From NCBI RefSeq assembly GCF_021233435.1, contig NZ_CP089468.1:1674001-1738000 (forward strand): a DNA stretch of 64,000 bases, read 5' to 3'. The stretch comes from Halobacterium noricense (GTDB taxonomy: Archaea > Halobacteriota > Halobacteria > Halobacteriales > Halobacteriaceae). This document shows, piece by piece, positions 9,469 through 17,952 of this stretch (positions are counted from its first letter, which is position 1; each line of letters starts with the position of its first letter). The position numbers and the translations under genes are program-made. The notes under the pieces were generated by a model that worked only from the letters and a program-made list of their open reading frames with translations, did not search any database and was not told where the DNA came from.

Positions 9469-10428
9469 CTACGACACGAGGTCGCGGAGGTTCCCGGCGA
9501 GCAGTTTCTCGCGCGCGTTCGCGCCGAGGTCCATCTCGTCGACCGCGAGGAGTTCGTTCTCGATGCCGGCGCGGCCGCGGCCCGGGCCGAACGGGTAGTC
9601 GGTCCCCCAGACGAGGTTGTCGCCGAAGAGGTCGTGGGCGCACTCGTAGGTCGGCACGGAGCCGCCGACAGCGGTGTCGGCGTGGAAGGACGCGAACTCC
9701 TCGCTGGGCGGCTGGTCGAAGTCGGGCAGTTCGGTGTCCGCGTAGTTCTCGGGGTACTGCTGGCGGGTCTCGTAGAAGCCGTCGATGCGGCCGCGGTAGT
9801 ACGGCACCATGCCGCCGCCGTGGTGGGAGACGAGGTCGAAGTCGTGGCGCTGGGTGGTGCCCGCGAACACGAGCCGGGAGAGCGCCAGTGTCGTGTCGAA
9901 GGGCCACCCGAACAGGCGGTGTTCCATGTACTCGCTGGCCCAGTCGTACCACTCGTGGAGCTGTGGGTGCATCCACAGCGGCGTGTCAGTCTGGTCGGCC
10001 TTCGCGAACAGCGGGTCGAAGCGCGGCCGGTCGAGGGGTTCGCCCTCGATGGTGGAGAAAATCTGGATGCCCGCCATGTCGAGGTCCTCGACGCAGCGGT
10101 CGAACTCCGCCATGAAGTCGTCGTCGACGAACGGAATCGTGCCGACGGGGATGAACTCGTCGGGGTGTTCGTCGGCGAGCCGGCGAATCTCGTCGTTGGC
10201 AAGTCTCGTGAGTTCGAGGGCATCCGCGCGGTCCATCTCCCGCCACAGCGGCGGCAACGCGATGGTGAGCACCTGCTTGTCGATGCCGTACTCGTCCATG
10301 TCGGTCAGGCGCTGTTCCACGTCCCAGAGGAACGACGGGTCGCCGGTCAGCCCGTTGAACGCGTAGTCGTCGAGCAGCGTCTCGTAGAACCGTTCGGTGA
10401 GTGCGTGCGTGTAGGCGTCGATTATCAT
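9469..10428 (-). CDS. Amidohydrolase family protein (ACMSD / hydroxybenzoate decarboxylase-like)
   Basis: 319-residue metal-dependent TIM-barrel hydrolase of the amidohydrolase_2 group, which includes aminocarboxymuconate-semialdehyde decarboxylase and resorcylate decarboxylases. It begins MIIDAYTHAL, where the usual HxH is reduced to a single His. The second metal histidine is in PLWMHPQLHEWYDW, the third in DFDLVSHHGGG, and the C-terminal Asp in LVWGTDYPFG. It is convergent with the dioxygenase, ending 27 bases from it, and probably decarboxylates or hydrolyses a ring-fission intermediate or an aromatic acid. The reaction is not proven. Confidence 0.82.
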   Translation of the reverse strand: MIIDAYTHALTERFYETLLDDYAFNGLTGDPSFLWDVEQRLTDMDEYGIDKQVLTIALPPLWREMDRADALELTRLANDEIRRLADEHPDEFIPVGTIPFVDDDFMAEFDRCVEDLDMAGIQIFSTIEGEPLDRPRFDPLFAKADQTDTPLWMHPQLHEWYDWASEYMEHRLFGWPFDTTLALSRLVFAGTTQRHDFDLVSHHGGGMVPYYRGRIDGFYETRQQYPENYADTELPDFDQPPSEEFASFHADTAVGGSVPTYECAHDLFGDNLVWGTDYPFGPGRGRAGIENELLAVDEMDLGANAREKLLAGNLRDLVS

Positions 10429-10532
10429 AGTGTCGCGCTACGACAACACGGGACAGGCGGGGCCATAAAACTACCCTCGCAGCGGGCTGCGCGAAACGGG
10501 GACTTTATGTCGAATCCGTGGGAGCACGAGAC

Positions 10533-10910
10533 ATGGACGTGATTCACAGCGCGCTGTGGGTGTCGGACCTCGACCGAACGCTGTCGTTCTACGTGGACGA
10601 GCTCGGCCTGGAGAAGACCAACGAGTTCGTCAGCGGGGACGGCGCGACGAACGTCTACGTCGCCGGCGACAACGGCGTCGAGATCCAGTTCAAACACCAC
10701 CCCGACCACGACGTCGACGTGGACCCGTCCGGGTTCGACCACGTCGCGCTCGGCGTCGAGGACACGGACGCGACGACCGAGCGCCTCGTGGAGGAGGTCG
10801 GCTGCACGCTGCGCCGCGGGCCGTTGACCTCGGAGGGCGCGAACGCGCGCGTCGCGTTCATCGAGGACCCGGACGGCTACGGCATCGAACTGGTCGAAGA
10901 GCTCGAGTAG
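10533..10910 (+). CDS. VOC family (glyoxalase/extradiol-dioxygenase fold) protein
   Basis: 125-residue single-domain VOC protein. It starts MDVIHSALWVSDLDRTLSFY and ends EDPDGYGIELVEELE, so metal ligands His5, His near residue 70 (GFDHVALGV) and the C-terminal Glu are present. Such proteins are lactoylglutathione-lyase-like isomerases or small dioxygenases. A GTG at 10518 is an alternative start, but the ATG at 10533 aligns with the family. A TATA-like ctttatg at 10505 fits a leaderless transcript. Its setting suggests a helper role in ring-cleavage metabolism. Confidence 0.82.
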   Translation: MDVIHSALWVSDLDRTLSFYVDELGLEKTNEFVSGDGATNVYVAGDNGVEIQFKHHPDHDVDVDPSGFDHVALGVEDTDATTERLVEEVGCTLRRGPLTSEGANARVAFIEDPDGYGIELVEELE

Positions 10911-11939
10911 TCAGTCGTCCGCTTCTGCCGCGCCTTCGCTGGCGAGCCGGTCGGCGACGTCCGTGATGAGGTCTTCCTGGCCGCCGACGACTTCCATCTC
11001 CCCGAGTTCCACGAGGATGTCGCGGGGGTCGACGCCATACTGTTCGCCGGCGCGCCGGGCGTGCCGGAGGAACGACGAGTAGACGCCCGCGTACCCCAAC
11101 AGTAGCGAGTCGTTGTCCAGCTCGGGCATCGTGTCGTCGTCGAGCATCGGCAACAGGACGTCCTCGGCGGCGTCCATCACGCCGTAGAGGTCCGGGCCGA
11201 CGTCGTAGCCCGCGCGGTCCAGCGCGCCAACGAGGACCTCCATCTGAGCGTTTCCGGAGCCCGCGCCGAGCCCGCGAAGGCAGCCGTCGACGGTGACCGC
11301 GCCCTCGTCGAGCGCTGCGAGCGTGTTCCCGATGGCGAGCCCGAGGTTGTTGTGCGCGTGGAACCCGACGTCGATGTCGAGTTCGTCGGTGAGCAGGCCG
11401 ACGCGGTCGCGGACGTCCTGCGGGAGGAGCGCACCCGCCGAATCCATCACGTAGACGGCTTCTGCGCCGTACTCCGCCATGAGTTGGGCCTGTTCGAGCA
11501 CTGTCTCGGGCGGTGCCATGTGCGAGAGCATCAGCAGGCCGTTGGCCTCCAGCCCGCGCTCGGTGACGTACTCGAAGTGCTCCTCGGAGATGTCGGCTTC
11601 CGTGACGTGCGTGGCGATGCGACAGATGTCGGCGCCGTGGTCGGCGGCGAGGTCGATGTGTTCGACTGTGCCGATGCCGGGCAGCAACAACACCGAGAGT
11701 TCGGTATCCGTGAGTTCGGGCGCGACGGCTTCGAGATACGCCTCGGTGTCCGCCGCGGAGACGCCGTAGTTGATGGACGACCCACCCATGCCGTCGCCGT
11801 GCGAGACTTCCACGACGTCCATCTCGGCGGCGTCGAGCGCGCTCGCGACGTCGGCCATCTGGGCGGGCGTGAACTGGTGGTCGACGGCGTGCATGCCGTC
11901 CCGCAGCGTCATGTCCACGAGCCGCGGCGAGTCAGTCAT
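10911..11939 (-). CDS. mhpE: 4-hydroxy-2-oxovalerate aldolase
   Basis: 342-residue DmpG/MhpE-type class II aldolase, cleaving 4-hydroxy-2-oxovalerate to pyruvate and acetaldehyde. DMTLRDGMHAVDHQF supplies the metal-binding Asp, the catalytic Arg and a His; the metal His pair is in VGFHAHNNLGLAIGN. It overlaps the acetaldehyde dehydrogenase stop by eight bases, and a GGAGGTG ribosome-binding site lies just before the ATG at 11939, which decides this start over the in-frame GTG at 11948. Aldolase and dehydrogenase normally form one channelling complex. Confidence 0.93.
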   Translation of the reverse strand: MTDSPRLVDMTLRDGMHAVDHQFTPAQMADVASALDAAEMDVVEVSHGDGMGGSSINYGVSAADTEAYLEAVAPELTDTELSVLLLPGIGTVEHIDLAADHGADICRIATHVTEADISEEHFEYVTERGLEANGLLMLSHMAPPETVLEQAQLMAEYGAEAVYVMDSAGALLPQDVRDRVGLLTDELDIDVGFHAHNNLGLAIGNTLAALDEGAVTVDGCLRGLGAGSGNAQMEVLVGALDRAGYDVGPDLYGVMDAAEDVLLPMLDDDTMPELDNDSLLLGYAGVYSSFLRHARRAGEQYGVDPRDILVELGEMEVVGGQEDLITDVADRLASEGAAEADD

Positions 11940-12873
11940 CCGTCTCACCTCCGACGGCGGCGACTTCAGTTGGTTGGGCGGCGATGCGTTCGGCGGTGCC
12001 GAGTGCGGCGCTGGTCATGATGTCGAGGTTACCCGCGTACGGCGGGAGGTGGTGGCCTTCGCCTTCGACTTCCAGTTGCGTCGTGAGGATGCGCGAGCCG
12101 TCGAGGTCGAAGCCGACGTCGTCGCTGTCCTTGACGGCGGGTTCGAGCGTGACCTCGTAGCCGGGGACGTAGGACCGAATCTCGTCGGCGATGCGCGCGA
12201 CCGAGTCGCGGACGGCGTCGACGTCGGCGGTGTCCGGGACCTTCGTGTGAACGGTGTTGCGCATCATAATCGGCGGCTCCGCGGGGTTGAGCGTGATGAT
12301 GGCTTTCCCCTCGTCCGCGCCACCGACGACTTCGAGCCCGGCAGCGGTCGTCTGCGTGAATTTGTCGATGTTCTGCCGGGTGCCGGGGCCGGCGCTCTTC
12401 GACGCGATGTGTGAGACCATCTCCGCGTACTCGACGTCCGCGACGCGGTCGACCGCGTGGACGATGGGGATGGTCGCTTGGCCGCCGCACGTGACCATGT
12501 TGACGTTGCGTGTCTCCCCAACCACGTCGTCGAGGTTCACCACCGGCACCGCGTACGGCCCGACCGCCGCGGGCGTGAGGTCGATGGCGAACAGCCCGAG
12601 GTCGTCGTAGACGGGGGCCTGTTGCTCGTGGACGTGCGCGCTCGTCGCGTCGAAGACGAGGTCGAACTCCTCGGCGTGGTCGCGGACGCTGTCGATACCC
12701 TCCGTGCCGACGTCGATGCCTTCCTCGACGGCGGCTTGGAGGCCGTCGGACTCCCCGACGGGGAAGATGCCGATCATCCGTTCGAGGTCGATGGAGTCGC
12801 TGCGGTCCAGTATCTTGTACATCAGATCGGTCCCGATGTTGCCGGGGCCGACGATGGCTGCGCTAACACCCAT
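11932..12873 (-). CDS. mhpF: Acetaldehyde dehydrogenase (acylating)
   Basis: 313-residue DmpF/MhpF-type enzyme that oxidises acetaldehyde to acetyl-CoA with NAD and CoA. The Rossmann motif VGPGNIG is at residue 8, and the catalytic Cys129 is in NMVTCGGQA. The ATG at 12873 is preferred because the protein family starts with the Rossmann strand; an in-frame start at 12888 would add five residues. It is first in the pair with the aldolase, and its overlap with the aldolase implies coupled translation. Confidence 0.93.
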   Translation of the reverse strand: MGVSAAIVGPGNIGTDLMYKILDRSDSIDLERMIGIFPVGESDGLQAAVEEGIDVGTEGIDSVRDHAEEFDLVFDATSAHVHEQQAPVYDDLGLFAIDLTPAAVGPYAVPVVNLDDVVGETRNVNMVTCGGQATIPIVHAVDRVADVEYAEMVSHIASKSAGPGTRQNIDKFTQTTAAGLEVVGGADEGKAIITLNPAEPPIMMRNTVHTKVPDTADVDAVRDSVARIADEIRSYVPGYEVTLEPAVKDSDDVGFDLDGSRILTTQLEVEGEGHHLPPYAGNLDIMTSAALGTAERIAAQPTEVAAVGGETDD

Positions 12874-12990
12874 GCCAGCAGTCAGCACGGACAGCCAGTT
12901 AAAGTTACGGGTAGTCAGACCGCCAAATTCCCGATACAGACGGCTCGGCGTGGCGGATTTCGGCTAGCGACTGTGGAGCGCGTGTTCCGG

Positions 12991-14484
12991 TCAGAACGGG
13001 TACTGCCGGGACTCGCGCTGCACCGACGTCCACTTCAGTTCGGTGAACTCCTGGAGAATCCAGTCGCCGTTGTAGCGACCCATCCCGGAGTCCTTCTTCC
13101 CGCCGAACGGCACGTGGGGTTCGACGTTGACCGTCTGGTCGTTGACGTGCATCATCCCGACCTCGATTTGGTCGGCGACGTCGCGGGCACGCCCGCGGTC
13201 CGCGGAGTGGACGGAGCCCGCGAGCCCGTATTCGGTGGCGTTCGCGAGTTCGATGGCCTCCTCGTCACTGCTGAACGGGATGATGGGTGCGACCGGGCCG
13301 AAGTGCTCGTTGCACGCCGCGGTCATGTCGTTGGTGACGCCGGTGAGGACGGTAGGTTCCACGAACAGGCCGTCGTAGTCGCCGCCGGTTTCGAGGGTTG
13401 CGCCCTCCTCGACGGTGCGCTCGACGTAGTCGACGATTTGGTCGCGCTGGGCCTCGTTGATGATGGGGCCGATGACCACGTCGTCGTCCAGCGGGTTGCC
13501 GACGGGGAGTTCGGCGGCGCGCTCGGCGAGGCGCTCGGCGTACTCGTCGTAGAGGGATTCGTGGACGAGGTGGCGGTTGATGGAGATGCAGACCTGCCCC
13601 TGGTTCCAGAACGAGCCGAAGACGCCGGCGTTCACCGCGTCGTCGAGGTCGGCATCCTCCAGCACGACGTGGGGGTTGTTGCCGCCGAGTTCCAGCGCCG
13701 GCAGCGCGAAGTGGTCGATGGCGTTCTGCCCGACGAGGCGACCGACCTCCGTCGAGCCCGTGAACGCGATGACGTCGCTGTCGGGGTGGGCTGCGGTGCG
13801 GTCGCCCGCAGTCGAACCCGGCCCGGTGACGACGTTCAACACGCCTTCAGGGAGCCCCGCCATCTCGAACAGCTTCGCGATGAGGAGGCCGCCCGTAATC
13901 GGCGTCTCGCCGGCGGGCTTGAGTACGACCGTGTTCCCGGTTGCGATGGCAGGCGCAACGGCGCGAATCGAGAGCTTCAGCGGGACGTTCCACGGCGAGA
14001 TGACGCCGACCGTCCCGACGGGGTCGCGCTGGACGATGTTCTCCTTGCCGGGAATTTTGGACTGGTTGTGGCGGCCGGACATCCGGAACGCGAACGACGC
14101 GGCGTCGTGGACGAACGTGACGGCACCGCCGTGCTCGATGGCCTGCCGGGACGGCGCGCCGCCGCTCTCGATAGCGAGGAGGTCGCAGATTTCGTCCTCG
14201 TAGTCGTCGAGCAGTTGCGCGACTGTGCGGACGACGCGGGCGCGCTCGTCCGGCGTCGTGTTCGCCCACTCCTCCTGTGCGGCGGTCGCAGCCGCGTAAG
14301 CGTCGTCGACGTCGGCTTCTGTCCCCTCGGGTACCTCCGCGACGACTTCCCGGGTCGCCGGGTTCTCGACCGGCGTCACGTCGCCGTGCTCGGCGTCGCG
14401 CCACTCGCCGTCGATGTACAGTGCGTCCCAGTCCGCGTCGATGGATAGGTGCGTCTCTCGTGACGAACTCGTGTGCTGGCTCAT
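12991..14484 (-). CDS. Aldehyde dehydrogenase (2-hydroxymuconic semialdehyde dehydrogenase type)
   Basis: 497-residue NAD(P)-dependent aldehyde dehydrogenase. The active site is visible as LELGGNNP (catalytic Glu near 266) and GQVCIS (catalytic Cys near 300), with the FTGSTEVG cofactor loop between. Beside the extradiol dioxygenase and aldolase genes, it most likely oxidises 2-hydroxymuconic semialdehyde to 2-hydroxymuconate; benzaldehyde-type substrates cannot be excluded. The ATG at 14484 is chosen over an in-frame start at 14520. It is divergent from the hydratase at 14590, sharing a palindrome-containing promoter region. Confidence 0.87.
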   Translation of the reverse strand: MSQHTSSSRETHLSIDADWDALYIDGEWRDAEHGDVTPVENPATREVVAEVPEGTEADVDDAYAAATAAQEEWANTTPDERARVVRTVAQLLDDYEDEICDLLAIESGGAPSRQAIEHGGAVTFVHDAASFAFRMSGRHNQSKIPGKENIVQRDPVGTVGVISPWNVPLKLSIRAVAPAIATGNTVVLKPAGETPITGGLLIAKLFEMAGLPEGVLNVVTGPGSTAGDRTAAHPDSDVIAFTGSTEVGRLVGQNAIDHFALPALELGGNNPHVVLEDADLDDAVNAGVFGSFWNQGQVCISINRHLVHESLYDEYAERLAERAAELPVGNPLDDDVVIGPIINEAQRDQIVDYVERTVEEGATLETGGDYDGLFVEPTVLTGVTNDMTAACNEHFGPVAPIIPFSSDEEAIELANATEYGLAGSVHSADRGRARDVADQIEVGMMHVNDQTVNVEPHVPFGGKKDSGMGRYNGDWILQEFTELKWTSVQRESRQYPF

Positions 14485-14548
14485 GACTGCTTCACTCAGT
14501 GGTTCCGGCCGCGCCCACAAATACGTAGGGGTGTGTCACTTGATTGAC

Positions 14549-14562
14549 TAACGATAGCGTTA
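14549..14562. promoter_or_regulatory. Palindrome TAACG-N4-CGTTA, candidate operator
   Basis: A perfect inverted repeat (TAACG ATAG CGTTA) lies centrally in the 105-bp gap between the divergently transcribed aldehyde dehydrogenase and the hydratase/decarboxylase. It is 28 bases before the hydratase ATG, so it could overlap that promoter. The nearby IclR-type gene at 15383 is the obvious candidate protein; that link is inference. Confidence 0.4.
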
Positions 14563-14589
14563 AGTGTCGTTTCTCGGAATACGGCGTGT

Positions 14590-15372
14590 ATGAGCTTAGA
14601 CGAGTCCGAGCTACAGTCGTTCGCGGAGCAACTGTACGACGCGTGGGCCACGAAGACGCCCGTCGAGCCGATAACCAACGACACAGAGTTCGACACCGCC
14701 GACGCCTACGAGATTCAGTCCCGCGTGGTCGACCGCATCCTCGACGACGGCGACGAGATTGCGGGCCACAAACTCGGGCTCGTGAGCGCGGCCAAACAGG
14801 AACAGCTCGGCATCGACGAACCCATCTTCGGCTACTTCACCGAGGGCGGGATTCTGGACGAACCGGTCGTCCAGACCGACGACCTCATCGCACCGCGGCT
14901 GGAGGCCGAAATCGGCCTCGTGCTCGACGAGGACGTCCCAGCACCCGTCTCCGTGACGGACGTGCTCTCCGCGACCAGCGCCGTCGTTCCAGTCGTCGAG
15001 ATTCTGGAGAGCCGGTTCGCGGGCTGGGAGATTCCGAGCGCACAGGACGTCATCGCTGACAATACGTCTGCGGGGAAGGTCATCGTCGGAGAAACCCACA
15101 GCGACGTGACCGACGTAGACCTCCGGATGGAGAGCGTCGTCGTCTCGAAGAACGGCGAGGTCGTCTCCTCGGGCACCGGTGCGGACATCATGGGCAACCC
15201 CGCGCGGGCCGTCGCGTGGCTCGGCGACCGCCTGGAAGACGTCGACGACGGCTTGGAAGCGGGTGAACTCGTGATGACGGGCGGCATCACCGCCGCCGAC
15301 GACATGGAACCCGGCGACGTCTACCACGTCGAATTCGGAAACATCGGGTCCATCGACGTGCGCGCAGAATAG
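14590..15372 (+). CDS. 2-oxopent-4-enoate hydratase / 4-oxalocrotonate decarboxylase family protein
   Basis: 260-residue MhpD/DmpE/DmpH family protein. Conserved pieces are AGHKLGLVSAAKQEQLG (residues 57-73), LEAEIGLVLDED with the metal-binding acidic residues, and the C-terminal ITAADDMEPGDVYHVEFGNIGS. The family includes both the metal-dependent hydratase and the decarboxylase that acts just before it. The paralogue at 16400 shares the whole architecture, so the two probably split these reactions; which does which is not visible. The next gene, the IclR regulator, is convergent. Confidence 0.88.
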   Translation: MSLDESELQSFAEQLYDAWATKTPVEPITNDTEFDTADAYEIQSRVVDRILDDGDEIAGHKLGLVSAAKQEQLGIDEPIFGYFTEGGILDEPVVQTDDLIAPRLEAEIGLVLDEDVPAPVSVTDVLSATSAVVPVVEILESRFAGWEIPSAQDVIADNTSAGKVIVGETHSDVTDVDLRMESVVVSKNGEVVSSGTGADIMGNPARAVAWLGDRLEDVDDGLEAGELVMTGGITAADDMEPGDVYHVEFGNIGSIDVRAE

Positions 15373-15382
15373 ACCGAGAATC

Positions 15383-16144
15383 CTACTTGTACTTGATGTC
15401 GAGCGCGAGCTCGTTAGCCGTGCTCTGTACCTCGCCGATGATGTCCTCGTCGAAGCCGTCGGTGCCGAGGCGGTGCGTCGGCGCGGAGATGCTGATTGCG
15501 CCGAGGAGCTCGCCGTCGACGCGGACCGGTGCGCCGATGCACGCGAGGCTCTCGGTGCGCTCGCCGTGTTCGGTCGCGTACCCCTGCTCGCGGACGGTTT
15601 CGAGTTCCGCGAACAGCTCGTCGCGGTCGGTGGTCGTCTTCTCGGTGGCTGCGGGCAGGCCCCAGCGGTCGATAATCTCGTCGACGCGCTCGTCGGGGAG
15701 GTAGGCGAGAATCGCCTTCCCGATGGCGATGTTGTGGAGGGGAATCCGGTAGCCGACGTGGGTGTCGAGGTTCACCGCGTAGTCGCCGCGGGCTTGGTAG
15801 AGGTAGACGCCGCGGCCGTCCTCCTCGGTCATGAGGTTCGCCAGCATGTCCGTGTCCGCGGCTAACTGGTCGGCCTTCTCGCGGCCGAACTCGTACAGCG
15901 GCGTGCGGCTGCGGACGCGCCCGCCGAGCGTGAGGAACTCGAAGCTCAGACGGTACTCGTTGCCGCTCTTGACCACGTAGCCGTGCTCGCGGAGGGTGCT
16001 GAGGTGGTTGTGTATCGCGCCCTTCGTCATGTCGAGTTCGGCTTCGAGGTCGCGGATGCGCGCCCCGTCGGTGGCGTCGAGGTGCTCGACGACTGCCAGC
16101 GACTTCTCGGTCGTCCGCACCGGGTGATTGGCTTCTCGTTCCAT
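15383..16144 (-). CDS. IclR family transcriptional regulator
   Basis: 253-residue IclR-type regulator. The N-terminal winged helix (VRTTEKSLAVVEHLDATDGARIRDLEAELDMT..., residues 9-60) is followed by the ligand-binding domain with IPLHNIAIGKAILAYLP and the effector-site ATEHGERTESLACIGAPV. IclR proteins commonly control aromatic and organic-acid catabolism. It sits between the two hydratase paralogues. The ATG at 16144 directly precedes the HTH; a longer frame to 16189 looks non-coding. A short palindrome CGACT-G-AGTCG at 16192-16202 lies upstream and might allow autoregulation. Confidence 0.9.
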   Translation of the reverse strand: MEREANHPVRTTEKSLAVVEHLDATDGARIRDLEAELDMTKGAIHNHLSTLREHGYVVKSGNEYRLSFEFLTLGGRVRSRTPLYEFGREKADQLAADTDMLANLMTEEDGRGVYLYQARGDYAVNLDTHVGYRIPLHNIAIGKAILAYLPDERVDEIIDRWGLPAATEKTTTDRDELFAELETVREQGYATEHGERTESLACIGAPVRVDGELLGAISISAPTHRLGTDGFDEDIIGEVQSTANELALDIKYK

Positions 16145-16399
16145 GGACTCGCATACCACGGCCCGCCGTATAATTGTTTTCAATCCCAAAACGACTGAGT
16201 CGAGTGCAGACGCTCATCGCAGCCACAGCAGTCGCTCATCACCAGAGAATCGCTGTATAGCGGCCTCTTTCGAGGGCTTTCCGTTCGCGCTCGACCACAG
16301 GCAGTCGAAACAGCCCGAATCCGTTCGTCATCCTGGCCGAATTCGCTCGACATCCAAACCACGGCGTTTAGCAAGAGAAAACGGGAAGTAATCGGCGGC

Positions 16400-17185
16400 C
16401 TACTGGTCGCCGACGCGAGCGTGCATCGAGCCCAGCGTCGTGAACTCCACGCCGAGCACGTCGCCGGGTTCGACGTCGACCGCAGGTGTGAGCGAGCCAC
16501 TCAACACGATGTGGCCGGGTTCGAGGGTCGCGTCGAGGTCAGCGAGCGTGTTCGCGAGCCACGCCACCGAGCGCGCCGGGTGGTCGAGGACCGCAGCGCC
16601 AACACCGGATGCCGCAAGTTCGCCGTTCCGGTGGAGCTTGACGCCCTCCAGCGAGAGGTCGCGGCCGTCGACGTCGTGGACGGCTTCGCCCGTGAGGTAC
16701 AGCGCCGAGGAGGCGTTGTCCGCGATGGTGTCCTCGATTTGGATGTTCCAGTCGCGCACGCGGCTGTCGATGATTTCGAGGACGGGAACGACGCTGCGCG
16801 TCGCCTCGAGCACGTCGAGATACGAGACCGGCGGGTCGAGGCGTTCGCCGACGAGGAACGCGATTTCGGGTTCGACGCGCGGCGCGACGAGTTCGTCGGT
16901 CGGAATCGTCGCCTCCTCCACGAACATGGTGTCGAGCAGCCGGCCGAAGTCCGGTTCGTCGACGCCGAGTTGCTCCTGGATGGCGTCGCTGGTCAGCCCG
17001 ACCTTGTGGCCGACCACTTCCGCGCCGTCGGCGAGTCGCCGGTCGACGAGCCGGGACTGGACGTCGTAGGCGTCCTCGATAGTGAGGTCGTACTCGTCGG
17101 TGAGCGGGTCGACGGGTGACTGCGATTCCAGCGCCTCGTACAGCGATTCAGCGAGTCGGTCGCGGGTCGCGTCGTCGAGTTGCAC
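16400..17185 (-). CDS. 2-keto-4-pentenoate hydratase / 4-oxalocrotonate decarboxylase family protein (paralogue)
   Basis: 261-residue paralogue of the protein at 14590. A GTG start at 17185 is chosen because MQLDDATRDRLAESLYEAL then aligns with MSLDESELQSFAEQLYDAW at the N-terminus of the paralogue; the longer frame to 17212 would begin at TTG. GHKVGLTSDAIQEQLG, EPEIAFLVGE and VEPGDVLGVEFTTLGS match the family. Together the two genes can supply both decarboxylation and hydration in meta-cleavage. The stretch 16203-16399 before the regulator shows no gene. Confidence 0.87.
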   Translation of the reverse strand: MQLDDATRDRLAESLYEALESQSPVDPLTDEYDLTIEDAYDVQSRLVDRRLADGAEVVGHKVGLTSDAIQEQLGVDEPDFGRLLDTMFVEEATIPTDELVAPRVEPEIAFLVGERLDPPVSYLDVLEATRSVVPVLEIIDSRVRDWNIQIEDTIADNASSALYLTGEAVHDVDGRDLSLEGVKLHRNGELAASGVGAAVLDHPARSVAWLANTLADLDATLEPGHIVLSGSLTPAVDVEPGDVLGVEFTTLGSMHARVGDQ

Positions 17186-17331
17186 AGCGAGAACAGCCAC
17201 CCGCACCGACAAATAGGTTCGGCCGCGCGCCGGGCCGTGCCGTGATCCGTACGTTTTCCTAATGAAAACGAAACGAGCTCGGAAATCAGCGCCATACCAC
17301 CTCGAATAACAACGTTACCTCTGTTATCCAT

Positions 17332-17952
17332 TTACGTCTCGTCACAGTCGCAGCCGCCCGCGGTGAGCAACTCGGAGACGCCGTACTGGGAGTCACACTC
17401 CGTGCAGAAGATGCGCACGTCGACCATCACACGGAACTCCCCGAGTTTCAGGTGGGACGTGTTCCGGAGCTGGTCGAGCTTCGTCTCGGTCACCGATACC
17501 AGCCGCCCGCGGAGCTTCTGGACGGCGTTCGAGACGGTGTCGAGGCGGTCGCCGGTGTCGCGTTCGTACTCCGCGCCGCGGTAGTCCTGGAGGTAGCTCC
17601 GCACAGCCTGATACGTCACCACGTCACCGGCCAGGTCGTCGATGTCGACGCCCTCTCGTTCGAGGCGGCGGCGAAGCTGGGTCTGCTCGGCGACACCCGT
17701 GCCGTCGCCGGTCAGCGAGCGAACGACGGTCTCGACCTCCGCCTCGGAGGGGTGCATTCCGGCCTCGTAGAGCCGTTCGCGAACGAGTTCGTGATTAAAC
17801 TGCGTCGCGAGGTCCCGCAAGCTCCAGTGGTCCTCTCCCGTCGCCGTCCAGCGCGCCTCCAACTCCGCGCCAACGCCGTCGAGGTCGTACTCGTCGACGA
17901 GCCGCGCGACCTTACTTCGGCGGCCACCAGTGTCGTGCTCTGCGTCGCCCAT
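17332..17952 (-). CDS. rdfA: Rod-determining factor RdfA family protein
   Basis: 206-residue haloarchaeal RdfA homologue. The N-terminal RSKVARLVDEYDLDGVGAELEARW and SLRDLATQFNHELVRERLYEAGM blocks are characteristic, followed by RRLEREGVDIDDL and a C-terminal CTEC...CDC tail with four cysteines that may bind zinc. RdfA was named for its part in rod-cell formation in Haloferax; many haloarchaea carry several paralogues, so the role here is open. The ATG at 17952 is chosen; 51 upstream codons are basic and non-conserved. The gene is monocistronic. Confidence 0.8.
   Translation of the reverse strand: MGDAEHDTGGRRSKVARLVDEYDLDGVGAELEARWTATGEDHWSLRDLATQFNHELVRERLYEAGMHPSEAEVETVVRSLTGDGTGVAEQTQLRRRLEREGVDIDDLAGDVVTYQAVRSYLQDYRGAEYERDTGDRLDTVSNAVQKLRGRLVSVTETKLDQLRNTSHLKLGEFRVMVDVRIFCTECDSQYGVSELLTAGGCDCDET

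Noticed and set aside
12457-14448. 663-codon plus-strand frame opposite the aldehyde dehydrogenase
   Set aside because: It is an antisense shadow typical of GC-rich DNA; the minus-strand protein has complete catalytic motifs.
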